The notes beneath the pieces were generated by a model. The model was not told the origin of the DNA and searched no databases. It saw only the letters and a list, made by a program, of their open reading frames with translations. Shown in pieces: positions 48,367 to 60,670 of a DNA stretch of 64,000 bases (positions within the stretch are counted from its first letter, which is position 1; every line of letters begins with the position of its first letter). Made by a program: the position numbers and the translations under genes. This DNA is from Cichorium intybus (taxonomy: Eukaryota; Streptophyta; Magnoliopsida; Asterales; Asteraceae): NCBI GenBank assembly GCA_023525715.1, contig CM042015.1, positions 83,941,750 to 84,005,749 of the forward strand, given 5' to 3'.

Positions 48367-49094
48367 TAGACCTAGCAAACGTGTCGTGTCGTGTCGATTT
48401 CGTGTCGTGTCAAAACATTAAACGGGTTGAAAGTGCTCGACCCTAACCCAACCTGTTTAATTATCGTGTCGTGTCGTGTCAACCCGCTTATTTTCGTGTC
48501 GATTCCTTGTCGAGTTTCGGGTTTGGGGTTTAGACCTTGTGAATATATCATGTCACTTTTTGAGTTTAAACACTAAGTGGGTTGAAAGAGTAGGATTTTA
48601 GGAGGCGAAAAGGAAAACATGAAAAACTAAGAGTGGAAGTTAAGGAGAATATTCACACCAAGTTTAGAGAGCAACGTGAAAGGATTAGGAGTCGGGGAGA
48701 CAAAATGACGAGGTTGTGAAGAGGAGGGAGATGTCGAGTAAGACTGTGGAGTATGAGTGAAAAAGGAAAAACGTGAAAATGAATTCATGAATAGGTGGCA
48801 AAGCGACTCCCACGTTATAAAACACGTCAACCATAAGTTTTCTTTTAAATATGATATTAGTTTTTGACCAGTCCAGTTTACATAAGTATTAGAAAAACTT
48901 GCATATAAATAAACGGGTCATTTTCGAGTCATATTCGAGTTGAAAGTTTCAACCCTGACCTTACCCGTTTAATTTTCGTGTCGTGTCGTGTCAACCCGTT
49001 TAATTAAACGGGTTGAAATCTCTTACCAAAACCCGTTTATTTCATGTCGAGTTCGTGTCGGGTTGTCGTGTCGTGTCAGCTTTTGCCACCTCTA
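48367..49094. mobile_element. hAT-type insertion (728 bp) with GTGTC arrays
   Basis: The 8-bp direct repeat GTAGAGAT flanks it exactly (48359-48366 and 49095-49102). Ends are TAGACCTAGCAAACG (left, degenerate) and TTTTGCCACCTCTA (right, reverse complement TAGAGGTGGCAAAA), which are hAT-like termini. Tandem GTGTC/GTGTCGTGTC runs and AACGGGTTGA / TCAACCCGTTT pairs occupy both arms. There is no transposase. It inserted after the outer retroelement was in place. Confidence 0.85.
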
Positions 49095-49730
49095 GTAGAG
49101 ATGGCAGAGTTGGAAAATAACTAGAAGAAATTTTTGTAGTAGGGTCTCTTATGACCGTATGTGTCATTGTGTGGAGCCCTATCTTGTTTGAAAAGAAGAA
49201 AGACAAGTTGATGCATGTTTTCATTGACTACTGAGAATCTGATATTCTCGAAACCAGATCGAATATGAGGTACGTTTATACCAGATATTGGAGTTATTTC
49301 GCTGAGTAAAGTGATATGTAAAATTCTTCAAGTATGAAAATTTGGCTAAAAGAAGCTTTATATTCTTTAGGCATGTTAATAATGCCAGAGATGATAAAGT
49401 AGATCCAGTGGAAAAGGATGAAGTGATAAAATAGAAACCGCCTTGGAAATTGACTGAAATTAGTAGTTTCCTTGGATTGGCGGGTTAATTTAGGAGAGTT
49501 GTAGAAAGCTGCTCCTTGATTGCTGTCCAGTTGACTAAGGTTGACTAATAAAAGCATAAAGTTTGAGTGGGAAGAAAGACCACAGGTATCTTGTAAAGGT
49601 TTGGAATAAACCTTGTGTGAAACTCTGACGTTAGCATTGATGCTAAGCGGAGAAGATAAATTGGATTAAATAAATGCATCCAGATTTGACTATAGATGCA
49701 TGATGTTGCAGTAGCAACTATGATTTTGGT

Positions 49731-49921
49731 ATGAAGCTTTGGAAACACTATCTATATGGTGTAAAGCTTATTGTTTGTAAGGATCATAAAAGTTTGATGT
49801 ACTACATTGATCAAAAAACAGCTGAATATGAGATAGCAAAGATAGATGGGTTACTTAAAGATTTCGGTTATGAAATCTTGTACCATCTCGGAGAGGCGGA
49901 TGTGATTATAGATGCCTTGAA
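49731..49921 (+). pseudogene. RNase H relic of the outer element
   Basis: An open stretch shows KLWKHYLYGVKLIVCKDHKS, then IDGLLKDFGYEILYHLGEAD and VIIDALN, the conserved end of Ty3/gypsy RNase H (usual form WRHYLYG..DHKSL, YHPGKANVVADALS). Stops lie on both sides. Confidence 0.8.
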
Positions 49922-50272
49922 TTAGAAAGAGTATCTTTTGAAAGATACAACCACATGCGTGAGTGTGGCGACTTGATTACCTGAGTTGTTTCGGGTAGCA
50001 CAGAAAGATGTGTGCAAGTCTGAAAATGTGAAAAATGAATTAATGATTTGATATTAGAAGAAGTTAATTGGAAAAGCACAATGATTCAAAACCCATGGTG
50101 GTTGTGAATGTGAATTCCAAAGCAAAGTGAAACATTAAAATCATCTTGAAAAGATGCATTTTATACTAGATATGCAGTATACCCGGAGCAATACCAGATT
50201 GAATAGGGCGATAAAACCTATGTATTGGTGGTCGGGACTGAAGAAAGATATTGAAAAGCATATGAAAAGTAT

Positions 50273-50470
50273 TTGACTTGTACGCAAAGTAAAGTCAAAC
50301 CATTAGATACATGCGAAGAAATTTACCCGTTGTTGGTCCCAGAAAAGAAATGGGACAACATTGTTATAGACTTTGCAATAAAGTCTTTGCAAGTACCGTA
50401 TATTGATGAACAAAGTGACCAAATGATGCAGACTTTAGAAGATGTGCTTGAAAATAGCACAGCAGACTCT
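50273..50470 (+). pseudogene. Integrase N-terminal relic of the outer element
   Basis: CTQSKVK followed by LVPEKKWDNIVIDFAIKSLQ corresponds to the C..VKAEHQ...LPIPEWKWDxIxMDFVxxLP block of gypsy integrases. The catalytic aspartate of the DFV motif is present, but the rest is lost. Confidence 0.65.
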
Positions 50471-51123
50471 AGTAGAAGATGAGAAGATCGTCTATTTTTG
50501 AAAGAATTTGTAAGAAATAGCAGTCTACATGCTAGTAGTTTGATGATTCACATGAAGTATGGTATGGAATACCGTGTTATCCTCCGATTTATTGGATTGA
50601 AGATGTGATAAAGCCGTTGGCTAGATCCTAGATTCTTGCACAAACTGAAGAGAAGACTTGCTGAGTACGACCGAATTTGAAGAATGGTTAAGAAATTGTA
50701 AAAGTGGTATGTGGATCACTGAATATAAATCTTTGAGATTCCAGGTAAAGGAATATGGTTGTATGAAAGTAATCCTTTGAAAAGGTTAAAAGATTTGTTT
50801 TGGAAGAAAAGAAAGTTAGGTCCTTGTTTAATGGATCTCTACGTATATCCTAAATGTTGCAGAAGAATATGAATTGATGAATTCCAACGAATCCCTCATG
50901 TTGAAATGAGGTGGATAAGTGATAAAGGTGCCCGGGACAACCGGAGGAATGATATGCGAGTGGTGATATAACCACGAGATAAGAAGACTAGTATGGTTAA
51001 GTGCGTAGGCAATACCATTGAGATTCCGACACGATGCGGAAGACCGAAAGCTAATCAAGGGAGACATACCCTCAACTCCTTGTATGATTTCGGGGACGAA
51101 ATCTTTTGAAGGAGGGGAGAATT

Positions 51124-53751
51124 TGTAACGCCAAGACACTCTTTTTAGGTAAATATAATAAAAAGGGGTAAAATGGTCATTTTACCTTGGAAGGGTAATT
51201 TGGTCATTTAGACAGAAAAGAATTTAGTTTGAAATAATATTTTGAGTTGTGGACATAAAATGTTATAAAAAAACTGATTTTGGTCGTTTGATCACAAAAG
51301 GGTATTTTGGTCATTTGACCATGTGAAGGACCAATTCCGTAAAATATTGTTGGTTGTGGCAAAAATGTAAGAAATGAAAGTTTTATTGTCATAAAACTTG
51401 ATTGTTGTGGTCAAAGTTCAAGAAAATGAACTTTAGGATTAAAAATGTAAAAATTGGATGTATAAATAAGAGAGTTGACTATCTCTTTGACTAGCCATTT
51501 GTGCAGCAACGGGAGGAGCAAGGAAGATGCGATTTCTGCAGGAAATCATGGAATTGAAGTAAGGAATTGGAATCATAGCTTGGAATTGGTGATTCCTATG
51601 TTAATCAAGGTTAGTAAACTTGATTTTAACCAAGTTCTTGAAGTGTTCTTGATTTGGTTTTATAGAAACTGAAATTTGTAAATTTCAGTTATGATTATGT
51701 AGTTTAAATGGTTTAATGCTTCCATTAAGTCATGCTAAAAGGACTTAATTCAAGAAAATGGAAGTAGATTGCTATTTGTGATGAATTTGAAGGTTTGGGG
51801 TTTGGAACTAAGAACCCTAATTCTTCATTTTGATTGATTGAGTTGTTTGGAATGGTTGAAAACCTTGTTTTAATATAAGGTTTTAGCCTAGAAACAAACC
51901 CCAAACGATTAAGGACTGGATTGAGGACTTAATGGGCCAAAACTGCGTGCTAGAGTGCACAAATCGCGACTGGCCAGGAGACCTGCACTGGCGCCAGGCG
52001 GGGTGCGCCCAGGCGCAGTGCGCCCTGTCCTAGGCGCAGTGCGCCTCCAAGTAGGGGCAGGCAGGGGATCAAAAATGCTAACTTTTGTTTGGCTTGTCCG
52101 TTTTAGCTCAAACTTGAACCGTAGGCTCATTATGGTCTGAAAAGTTTGGGAAAATTATTAAATTGAGTTTTCGACTCCTCGAGGGCACTGTAGATCGATA
52201 CGAATGCCTCGGTGAATAGTAAAACTTGTGAAAAGATGATAAATGGAAAGTTTATCATTTAGGGATTGTTTATAGTTGCATTATATTGGACTCTTATGTA
52301 TTAGAGTCAACTGAAATGATTATTAACCTATTATCATTTGATATGAAATGGATAAATAGGTATGGGACAAAATGGTTGTGGTGCACGCAAAGGCAAGAAA
52401 CAACTGGGATTTAAATGCAGCTAGCATCCAGGTGAGTAATCTCACTGATATCATATGTGATATATGATGATTGAATTGTTACAGGTTGAAACAGCTTCGA
52501 GGGACGAAAACGACAAGTGTAAAAATATATGTAAAAGACAAGATCAGATAAGCCGTGAGTCATTGCGATGACAAGAACGGAGCTGTGAGTCAATACATAT
52601 ATATATACACTATGATATGACAAGACCAGATAAGCCGTGAGTCTGTTATAGACAAGAACGGAGCTGTGAGTCAATATATCTATATAAACTTATATAGACA
52701 AGACCGGATAAGCCGTGAGTCTACGCAACAGTGGGCTAACCCGTGAGCCATAGTTTATTTTGATGAGTCAAACTTATATAGACAAGACCGGATAAGCCGT
52801 GAGTCTAGGCAACATCGGGCTAACCCGTGAGCCAAGGCAACATCGGGCTAACCCGTGAGCCATATTTGATTTTGTATTGTATGATATTCTGGTGCGGCCT
52901 ATACGGCTATGATTCTGGATGTTATATCCAACTGGTGCGGCCTATATGGCTATGATATTATTATATAGAGACGGTGCGGCCTTATGGCTATGACTTCGGG
53001 TTGCTGAACCTAAACTGGTGCGGCCTTCGGGCTATGATTCATACGCTGGAAATGTTTTGGTGCAGCTTGTATAGCCATGACAAATGATACGACTTATATA
53101 GTCATGATATATGGTATAGTCAGGTATGACTAAGAAAGATGGGACAGAAGTGATACAGAATTGATTTGAATGGTATGCAAATAACAGACTGGATATGACA
53201 AAGTGTACAATTATCGGATGTGATTTGAAAATCACATGATATCACGATTCGGCCGGTAAGGCTATGCAGTAGGATATGAAATCCTGAGATACATATGATT
53301 AGCCGGTAAGGCTAGCAGTCTGGGTCCGATATCCAGACAGATATACACGTTTGGCCAGAAAAGGCTATAAAACGGGATTTGATATTGACAGATGAAATGA
53401 TCGATATATGTATCATATATAAAGAATTATATATGGATGTATTTATTGTACACGTTATTTGCAGATATGATTACTCACTGAGCTTTGTAGCTCATACCGT
53501 TTGTTAAATGTCCCTGCATGTTAGCATAACCCTGATAAGGGTAAGGATAAAGTCCGTGTCTCAAGAAGTGGACTTGTAGATGCTGTCAGTAGCAGCCCGG
53601 CTTATAAGGAGGTTACTATCTTTGTATACTCCTTGATACACTTGTACCCGTTTTTATTAAAATACCCCTTTGTTATGGTTTTATGTATTGAAACCTTGGT
53701 TTTAAATGAAAAATTTTCAGGGGTGTTTTTGTTTAAAAGCCGGGTGTTACA
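51124..53751 (+). mobile_element. Second (shared) LTR of the outer gypsy array
   Basis: It begins TGTAACGCC, ends GGTGTTACA and is 2628 bp. A polypurine tract lies on its left (3' LTR of the first unit) and a primer site plus leader on its right (5' LTR of the next unit). It therefore serves two units, the signature of LTR-LTR recombination. Confidence 0.9.
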
Positions 53752-53784
53752 AGTTAGTATCAGAGCCGAGGTTTAAGTGAACTA
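53752..53784 (+). mobile_element. Start of the second outer internal region, cut by the nested element
   Basis: AGTTAGTATCAGAGCCGAGG and the leader match 46966-46998 and stop at AACTA (53780-53784). The sequence resumes at 63884. Confidence 0.9.
53780..53784 (+). repeat. Target-site duplication AACTA, left copy
   Basis: The matching copy is at 63884-63888. The undisturbed relative at 46990-47000 has a single AACTA followed by GGTGTC, so the pre-insertion site is visible in the same window. Confidence 0.95.
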
Positions 53785-56700
53785 TGTAACGACCCAAATT
53801 TATAAAATAAATATGTAAAATAAGTTTTTGTGTGATTTAAAGCTTTATGTGCATTTTTATGAGAAATTATGATTGAAAGGGTAATTTAGTCATTTTTCAC
53901 ATAAAGGGTAAATTGGTCATTTGACCAATGTGGAAATTACTATAAACTGTATTTATGATTTAGGACTAAAAATGTAAGAATTATAGTTCCAAGTGGTCAA
54001 AATAAGTGTTAGTGTCAAAAGCCTAAGGAATGCAAGCCTAAGGACTAAAAATGTAAAGATTTTATAAAAATAAATAAACATAAAAGAGTGATTTATCACT
54101 CATATCTTCAGAAAATCCATAGAAGAATCGAGAGAGAGCAAGAAGATACGGGAAGAAGAAAGAAACTAAGAAGTTCTACAAGAAATTTAAGGAGGAATTG
54201 AAGATTCCTAAGAAAACAAGGTAAGAACTCCTACTATTCATCATCTTCTTCGTGTGAAATCTGAAAATTCGAGGTATGAAGTTTATGGAATGTTTCCAGA
54301 AGTTCATCTCCATCAAGTCATGCTCAAACATCATTTAAATACACATCTCTCAAAGGATGTTGTAGAATTTAAGAAAAATGATGATTTTGCTCAAGAACCC
54401 TAGAAATTGGGGTTTTGTTCAACCTATGAATTCAATGAAATTGATGGGTTATAATTGATGTTTTGGATGAAAGGAACCACATATAATTGTTCTTAATGAT
54501 TCCAATTGGTATGTGGGAATTAGAAGGGTGGAATGGAATCAAGGAAATAAGAACTTAATTTTCGTCATCATGTGTGCAGTCATGGAAAGAAATGTAGTAC
54601 ACCTTCGTTAACCGTTGGATCATCATGAAATTTGGACCGTAGCTTCCTAACACATAGTTCTTAAATCTGAACGGTGGAGATCTTCATTGGTGTAGTGTAC
54701 TGAATTCTGCAGTGGTTTTAATTCGCTGAACTGTAGGTAATGCTTACCATTGAGCTATGTTTTTGTTTCTACTGTTTTGGTTATGTTTTTTAATAATTCG
54801 TATAAAATCATGTGAGTGTCCATTCTGGATGATCTCTATATCCCTAGAATGGTAACTGAGTCTAGTTTCTTCATCCAGAAGCTCTTGGACTAACGCGGAC
54901 CTTAAGTTATGTGAAAGTTGCAATCTTCACTGACTGGTCCAGGGGTGCACTGTGCAGTGACTTCTGATTTGTAAAATTCAGAACTGATAGTAGGAGAATC
55001 ATTTAAGGGCAAGGCCAGTGGGAAAAGTTCCGTATATGTGTCTAGTTTGTTCACACCGAATTTCAGAACCCAGGGCCTTCTGATTATCATTTTTGGTTAA
55101 TATCTTTGAGGGTAGGTCATGTAACTGTTTTTGTAATCTGTGGTGACATGGTGGATTTTTCATTTGCAAATGGAAAATGAAAATGACCTGAGGTCAGGCC
55201 CTGTGACCTTATCATTGGGTCTAGTTTCAACATGATTTTTATTAAGTTTAATATCTGAGTTTTCCTTGGTCATCTGTTGCAAATCCGGTTATGGGACAAA
55301 AAATCAGCATTGCTGTCAAACCTTTCTTTTTGTGGTTTTAACCTTGGTTGTGGGTTTAGAATTTGGTAACGAATGTCGGGACCTTTACAAACTTATTAAA
55401 GATAATTAATAACCTTAATGATGTATTTCTAAAGTAAAGAGAGGGTATAGTGGAACACGGTACGTGTCGAGTATCGGGAAAATACATGTATACTTATATA
55501 ATTATAAGTAATAAATGTAAACGTTAATTCGTTCTAAGCAGTCCCATGTGGAATGTAGGTTCGGGAAAGAAGAAGAGTTCTTGAGTATCACGTGCTTGTG
55601 TGTGCGACCTACTTTTACGTATCAGGTGAGTACATGCAGTATTTTTACCCATTCTGGGGTACATGGCAAGTAAGTATTTACAAGATTTCTTATAAAATCT
55701 TATATATGAAATTATATGCAAGAGTTTTATTTCTAACTTATTGGTGAAAGTTTAATGCTATAATTGAAGCTATGTTTTGGTCTATGCACCCATTATGTGA
55801 AATTATGTTTTGGTCTATGAACCAATTATATGAAGGTATATATATTTTGAATACATGTTTGAAAGCATGGATAGGCATATAGCCATAATATGTTTAAGAA
55901 GTATGTTTCGATTACAAATTGTAAATGTTTTCTAGTATGAAAGGGCATATAGCCACAAAATGTTTGGAAAGTATGATTTGGCATTAAGCCTAAAATGTTA
56001 TATAGACATGTTTTAAACATATGGTTTAGTATGTGAAATTAAAGTTATAAATTTGGCATATAGCCGTAAAGATAGAAAGTAATAAAGTTTGGCGTTTAGC
56101 CACAAGTTATATGTATGTAAGTAATGTTCAAACAAGCAGAAAAATGTTTTGTATGACTGGTAATTGTAGCAAGCAGCGTTAGTAAGGGAACTATGTTCCA
56201 ACCTTCCCGGGTTAGGTAAGGGGTCTACTGGGGACAAGCCCCATCGCGAAGTAGATCGCCTCAGCACTTCTATGGTAAGGATTGATCCGTTCTTTCTAGC
56301 CATAGAGACTTGGGGTATCACTTATAGTGATTAAAGCCCTAAGTATAAAAATCCAGCAAGCTTATAAAACCAGTCAAAGAAAGTAAGAACAATGTTATAT
56401 TCATAAAGTATGTCAAAGAATGATTTTCTTGAAAAGTTAAGAGTTGTACTATGATTCTATTGTAAAGTTTTGAAAGAATGTAATTATGCAAAGAATGATA
56501 TAAAATGGCTTTGAAAAAAATTAAGAAATAGTGGTATGGTAATATCTTGAAACTTTGGAAGATGTTATTTTATAAAGAATGTTATGAAACGATTTCGAGA
56601 AGTAAAAATCATAGTATGATATTTATATAAAGATTTGACAGAAGTTTATGTTATAAGTTTTGTATAAGTTGGTAAAGAAGTTAAAGGTTTGAGTCTAAAC

Positions 56701-56997
56701 CTCATGTAACTCACGAGACAATTTTTGTCTTACGTATTCTATTTTTATGCTATGTATTCCAGGTTAAATGCTAAGTTATAATTGGATGAAGTTTAGCTGG
56801 AGTGGAGCCCATATAGCTCCTATTTTGGACGCAAGGTTTAATCCTTTTCTTGCTTACTATGGTTAGTTTGGTATGGATTTGTAACACCCACAGTTTTAAA
56901 TATGTAACTAATCGGTTTTTGTTAAACCGTATTTTTGTATTCAAGTATTTATACGAAAAACCATAGTATTTGCAAACAGTAGAAATGGGGTGTCACA
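53785..56997 (+). mobile_element. 5' LTR of the nested element
   Basis: 3213 bp, TGTAACGACC...GGGTGTCACA. It has the same length as the 3' LTR (60671-63883). By eye only about three substitutions separate them (two near 53949-53966, one near 56376). It contains short GGCATATAGCC words and no coding frame of note. Confidence 0.95.
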
Positions 56998-59900
56998 AGT
57001 TGGTATCAGAGCCATAGTTTAAGCGAATTAGGATTTGCTTGTTCCACTCCTAGGCTTAAACTTATGCTATAAAAATGTTAGTTTATGAAAGTATGTTATA
57101 TGATGTCTTAAATGATTAAGACATTATGCATTATGTAAAATATGTAGATATATAACACTAAGAAGTGTTGAGCTAACTTTTAAAGTGAGCAAAGATTTGA
57201 CCGTTAGGAAAATTATATGATATTTTCCATAACCGTCTAAATTTATTAAAGACTATGTTTATAATGTGGTAAGATTTTAGTAGTGATTATCGTGTACTTA
57301 TAATCGTGTACTTATAATCGTGTACTTATAATGGTGTTAATATGTTAAAGGAACCAGTGTCCCATGAAACCTTGTGGTAACGGCAGAATCAATATGTATA
57401 GGTGATTATGGTAATATGGGCCCGTATTATCATAATCACAAGATATGTATTGAGACTGGTGGAATCACAAAGGAATAATGGTATTCTGGTGGGTAAAGTT
57501 TTAAAGAAAGTAATAAATAAAACATAGGAATTATATGCCTATGTAATAACAACCAGTAAAGTTGTAAGTATTAAAAGTTAATGTAGTGGATATATACCAC
57601 TTAGTATGGTAAAGTAAAAGAAATAATGTGATAATTAATATTCTAAACGGATTGAAAAATATTAAAGTATGTGCCTGCAGAGGCGAGAGGAGGTATGAAT
57701 AAAAGCGATATGGAGAAGAAACATGGGTACATATTACCCATACGAGAGCAAGATATATTAATAATATATAAACCTCTATAAAAACAAAATTGTCTAAATA
57801 TTGGACAAGTGAACAAATTGTGAACTTAGTGGTGAGTCACGTAAAGTGACAAGCAGCAAGATAAGTGAAGAGTAAATGAAGATGAAGAATGAGGAACGAT
57901 CGGTACAAAAGCCCGATAACCTCGTTGTGCATAGTCGAAAAGGAAAAAAAATTCAAGTAAAGCAAGGATAATATGCCTTGTTTATTACAGCATAAGCATA
58001 TGAAAACCATATTGAGGTGGTAAGTCGAATACTATATTTACATATAGACTTGGAAGTTGTTGGCGTAAATCGGCCTGTAAAAGGAGTGGTATTCACATAA
58101 AGATGCATGCATATGATGTACCCGAATAAAAGTAACGGCACGATAAGTAAATGTGGATTAATATCCACAAAGAATATTACTTAATAATTGTAACCATTTG
58201 TAGGTTATGCGAGGCATCACAACATGAAAGGTGATTAAGAAGATTCTTGGTTGTCTTCAAGGAACTTCTTTATAACAAAAGTTAGAATTTAGCCAAAGAC
58301 AAAAGTTAATAAAACTAAAGCTTGAAAGTAGAGCATACTTACTCAACAAGCATGGGAAAAACAGTTTGAATTGTAAAAGTGGATAATTTATTCTTAAAAG
58401 AAAAATATTAAAGTTGTCCCAGGACAAATAAAATATTAAGATAAGAGGTACCAGATTTAGTACATGCAGATAAGAATTTAAAAAAAAAAATTTAAAGTAT
58501 GAAGTATCATGAAATGGAGTTTGGAAATATGAAATATTATATGACTAAAAGTCTTCCAAGATTGTGAGAAATGGTCAGTACATGACTAGTAAACATGAAA
58601 TACAGAGAAGTGTAAACATATTTATACGTGCTTATAAATATAAAAGCATGAGAAAGTTATACGATGTATGTATAAATAATGTGTAAAAAGTATAAAAGTG
58701 GTTATGAAATAAGTATTCTAATTAAAATACTATAAAGTATGAAGCAAAAGAGTAATGATGTATTGGGTAAATTACCTCGAAATCCAAAAGAATGAAAGAT
58801 GACGAGAAAATAAATGACAATTGTGTATCACCTAAAGATACATAAGAAGTAAGTTTTATATGAGATATAAAATGATATAAAGAAATATATAGTGTAAATA
58901 AGTGGAATTTAAATGAAAGAATAGCAAAATGTGTTAGGTATGTAGACTTATAACACATGACAGAAATGGTAAAAGATGTAAAAACAAGAAAAAAAATTGT
59001 TGTTTTAGCGCTAGCTATAACAAGTAAAGAGTAATAAGAAGTAATGGTAATTGAAGGTTATGACAAGAAATTGTCACGGAACGGAAATCGACTAAAGTAT
59101 TAGTTTGAATTCTTATACCAAAAGAGAATCAAGTATATAAAACATACATTAAGAACTTGTATGTATGTATTAAGAAGTTATTTGAGACAATGAGTTATAT
59201 CATAATGTCAAGTTAGAATCATGTTATGACTAAAAGTATACAAGGTTGGTAAATAAATTTTTGACAGCTTTGACTTTTATAAGAGTCAAACTGAGAATAA
59301 AAAAAAAAAAAAAAAGTTGGAACATGTATGAAGTGTATTGAAATTGAGATTAGAATAATGAAATACTAGATGGAATGAATTGGAAACAACAAAGAATCTG
59401 CATGGTAAGGTCGAGAAGCTAAGTAGTAATCAAGAGATAGTATTTATTTATAAAAGTCTAAGGTGGGACAAGAAATTGAAAATTTATATTTGAAATCAAG
59501 AAATTAACAGATATAATTGTGAAACCTAATTACACCACAGGATGGTAATATTATAAAAAGGTAAAATAAGTATAGAATGATACGGGATATGTAAGGAAAG
59601 TAGTACATGTAATGTACAAGAAATGATTAAGAGGAATGTGAAAATGTAAATTCAGAATTTGGATCATTGACAAATAATATGATGAGAGGGTAAAAAGATT
59701 CAAAACATGTACGAATAAATACATGTAGAATATGGAATAGAAAATAATAACAGTATGAAAGTTAGTAAGTATGTGAAATAAAACAAAAAGGAATGTATTC
59801 CTTATATGTGGTAATAAGTCGAGAATTGTTAATAGATGTAAAGAATAATAAAGTGAAGTTTAAATGATCTAAAGAACAATTATATAAAGATAAGAAGTTG

Positions 59901-60670
59901 TAAAACCTCTAAAAAAAGAAAGAAGAAGTTATGTTCAAGTGAAATGTCCATTAAGGGACAAAATTTATACAAAGAAAAGATTTTATGTATCTATAAAACT
60001 GCATAAATACGAAACATATATAATTATGTTTAATGGTATTGGGAATCCTTATAAATAAACAATGCTATGAGTAAAATTCTCACATGTTTTAGTAAAGATA
60101 TGAGAAGAATTATAAAGTAGATTGCTATTTATGATAAAAAGTATTGAAGCATGAAACTATTCTATAAGATAAGTTTACTAGAGATTGTATATAAATGAAA
60201 TGAGGTAGAAAGGAAAGTAATTAGAATGTAGAGTATAAAATATGAATGAAAGACTAAAAGGATGAGAAAACAGATAAAATGACCGAAAGGGGTATTTTGG
60301 TCATTTAATAAAAGTAATGTATTTTTCTTATAAGCATTATGAATATTATAAGGACAAGAAAGTAAAATTATCAAAGTGATATTTTGGTTAACTGGGAAGA
60401 TATATAATGTTTTAAAGAGATTATGTTAATCCTCTGTAAAGGATTGAAAGCAGGAATTGTTAAGAGTTGATTAAAGAGTCAAAAGCAACCAAAGAATGAA
60501 AGATTAAAAGATAAAATAATAAAGAATATGTTCATGTATTGGTAAAAAGAAAGTACCTATTAGGTACCAACTTTGGCGGAGAACATGTGAAAAGAAAAGG
60601 GAAGTTATTTCCTTAATTTGGTAATGTTACGATGATTCCGAGGACGGAATCCCAATAAGGGGGAGGTAGT
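56998..60670 (+). mobile_element. Non-coding internal region of the nested element (LARD-like)
   Basis: The primer site TGGTATCAGAGC is at 57001-57012, and the polypurine tract AAGGGGGAGGTAG at 60657-60669. The 3.67 kb between them is A-rich (ATAAAG/GTATAA words) without any long frame on the plus strand. The end reads GATTCCGAGGACGGAATCCC before the tract, a trace of the usual gypsy pol terminus. The element was mobile recently yet encodes nothing recognisable. This is the pattern of a large retrotransposon derivative moved by proteins supplied in trans. Confidence 0.85.
57001..57012 (+). other. Primer binding site of the nested element
   Basis: TGGTATCAGAGC, complementary to initiator tRNA-Met, three bases after the LTR. 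Confidence 0.93.

Larger units (their letters stand above)
46966..51123 (+). mobile_element. Internal region of the outer gypsy element (coding relics only)
   Basis: The primer site TGGTATCAGAGC (46969-46980) matches initiator tRNA-Met, and the polypurine tract AAGGAGGGGAGA is at 51109-51120. Coding traces keep the gag-pol order but are riddled with stops: a CCHC-like knuckle (47552-47593), an RT/RNase H junction trace SFLGLAG (about 49460), RNase H (49731-49921), integrase pieces (50273-50470) and the usual pol end (about 51085). Without the hAT insert the internal region is only about 3.4 kb, shorter than a full gag-pol. It is non-autonomous. Confidence 0.85.

Noticed and set aside
54902..56321. 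Frames at 54902-56321 repeated exactly at 61788-63207
   Set aside because: They lie inside the two LTRs on the antisense strand. Their duplication reflects LTR identity, not a conserved gene pair.
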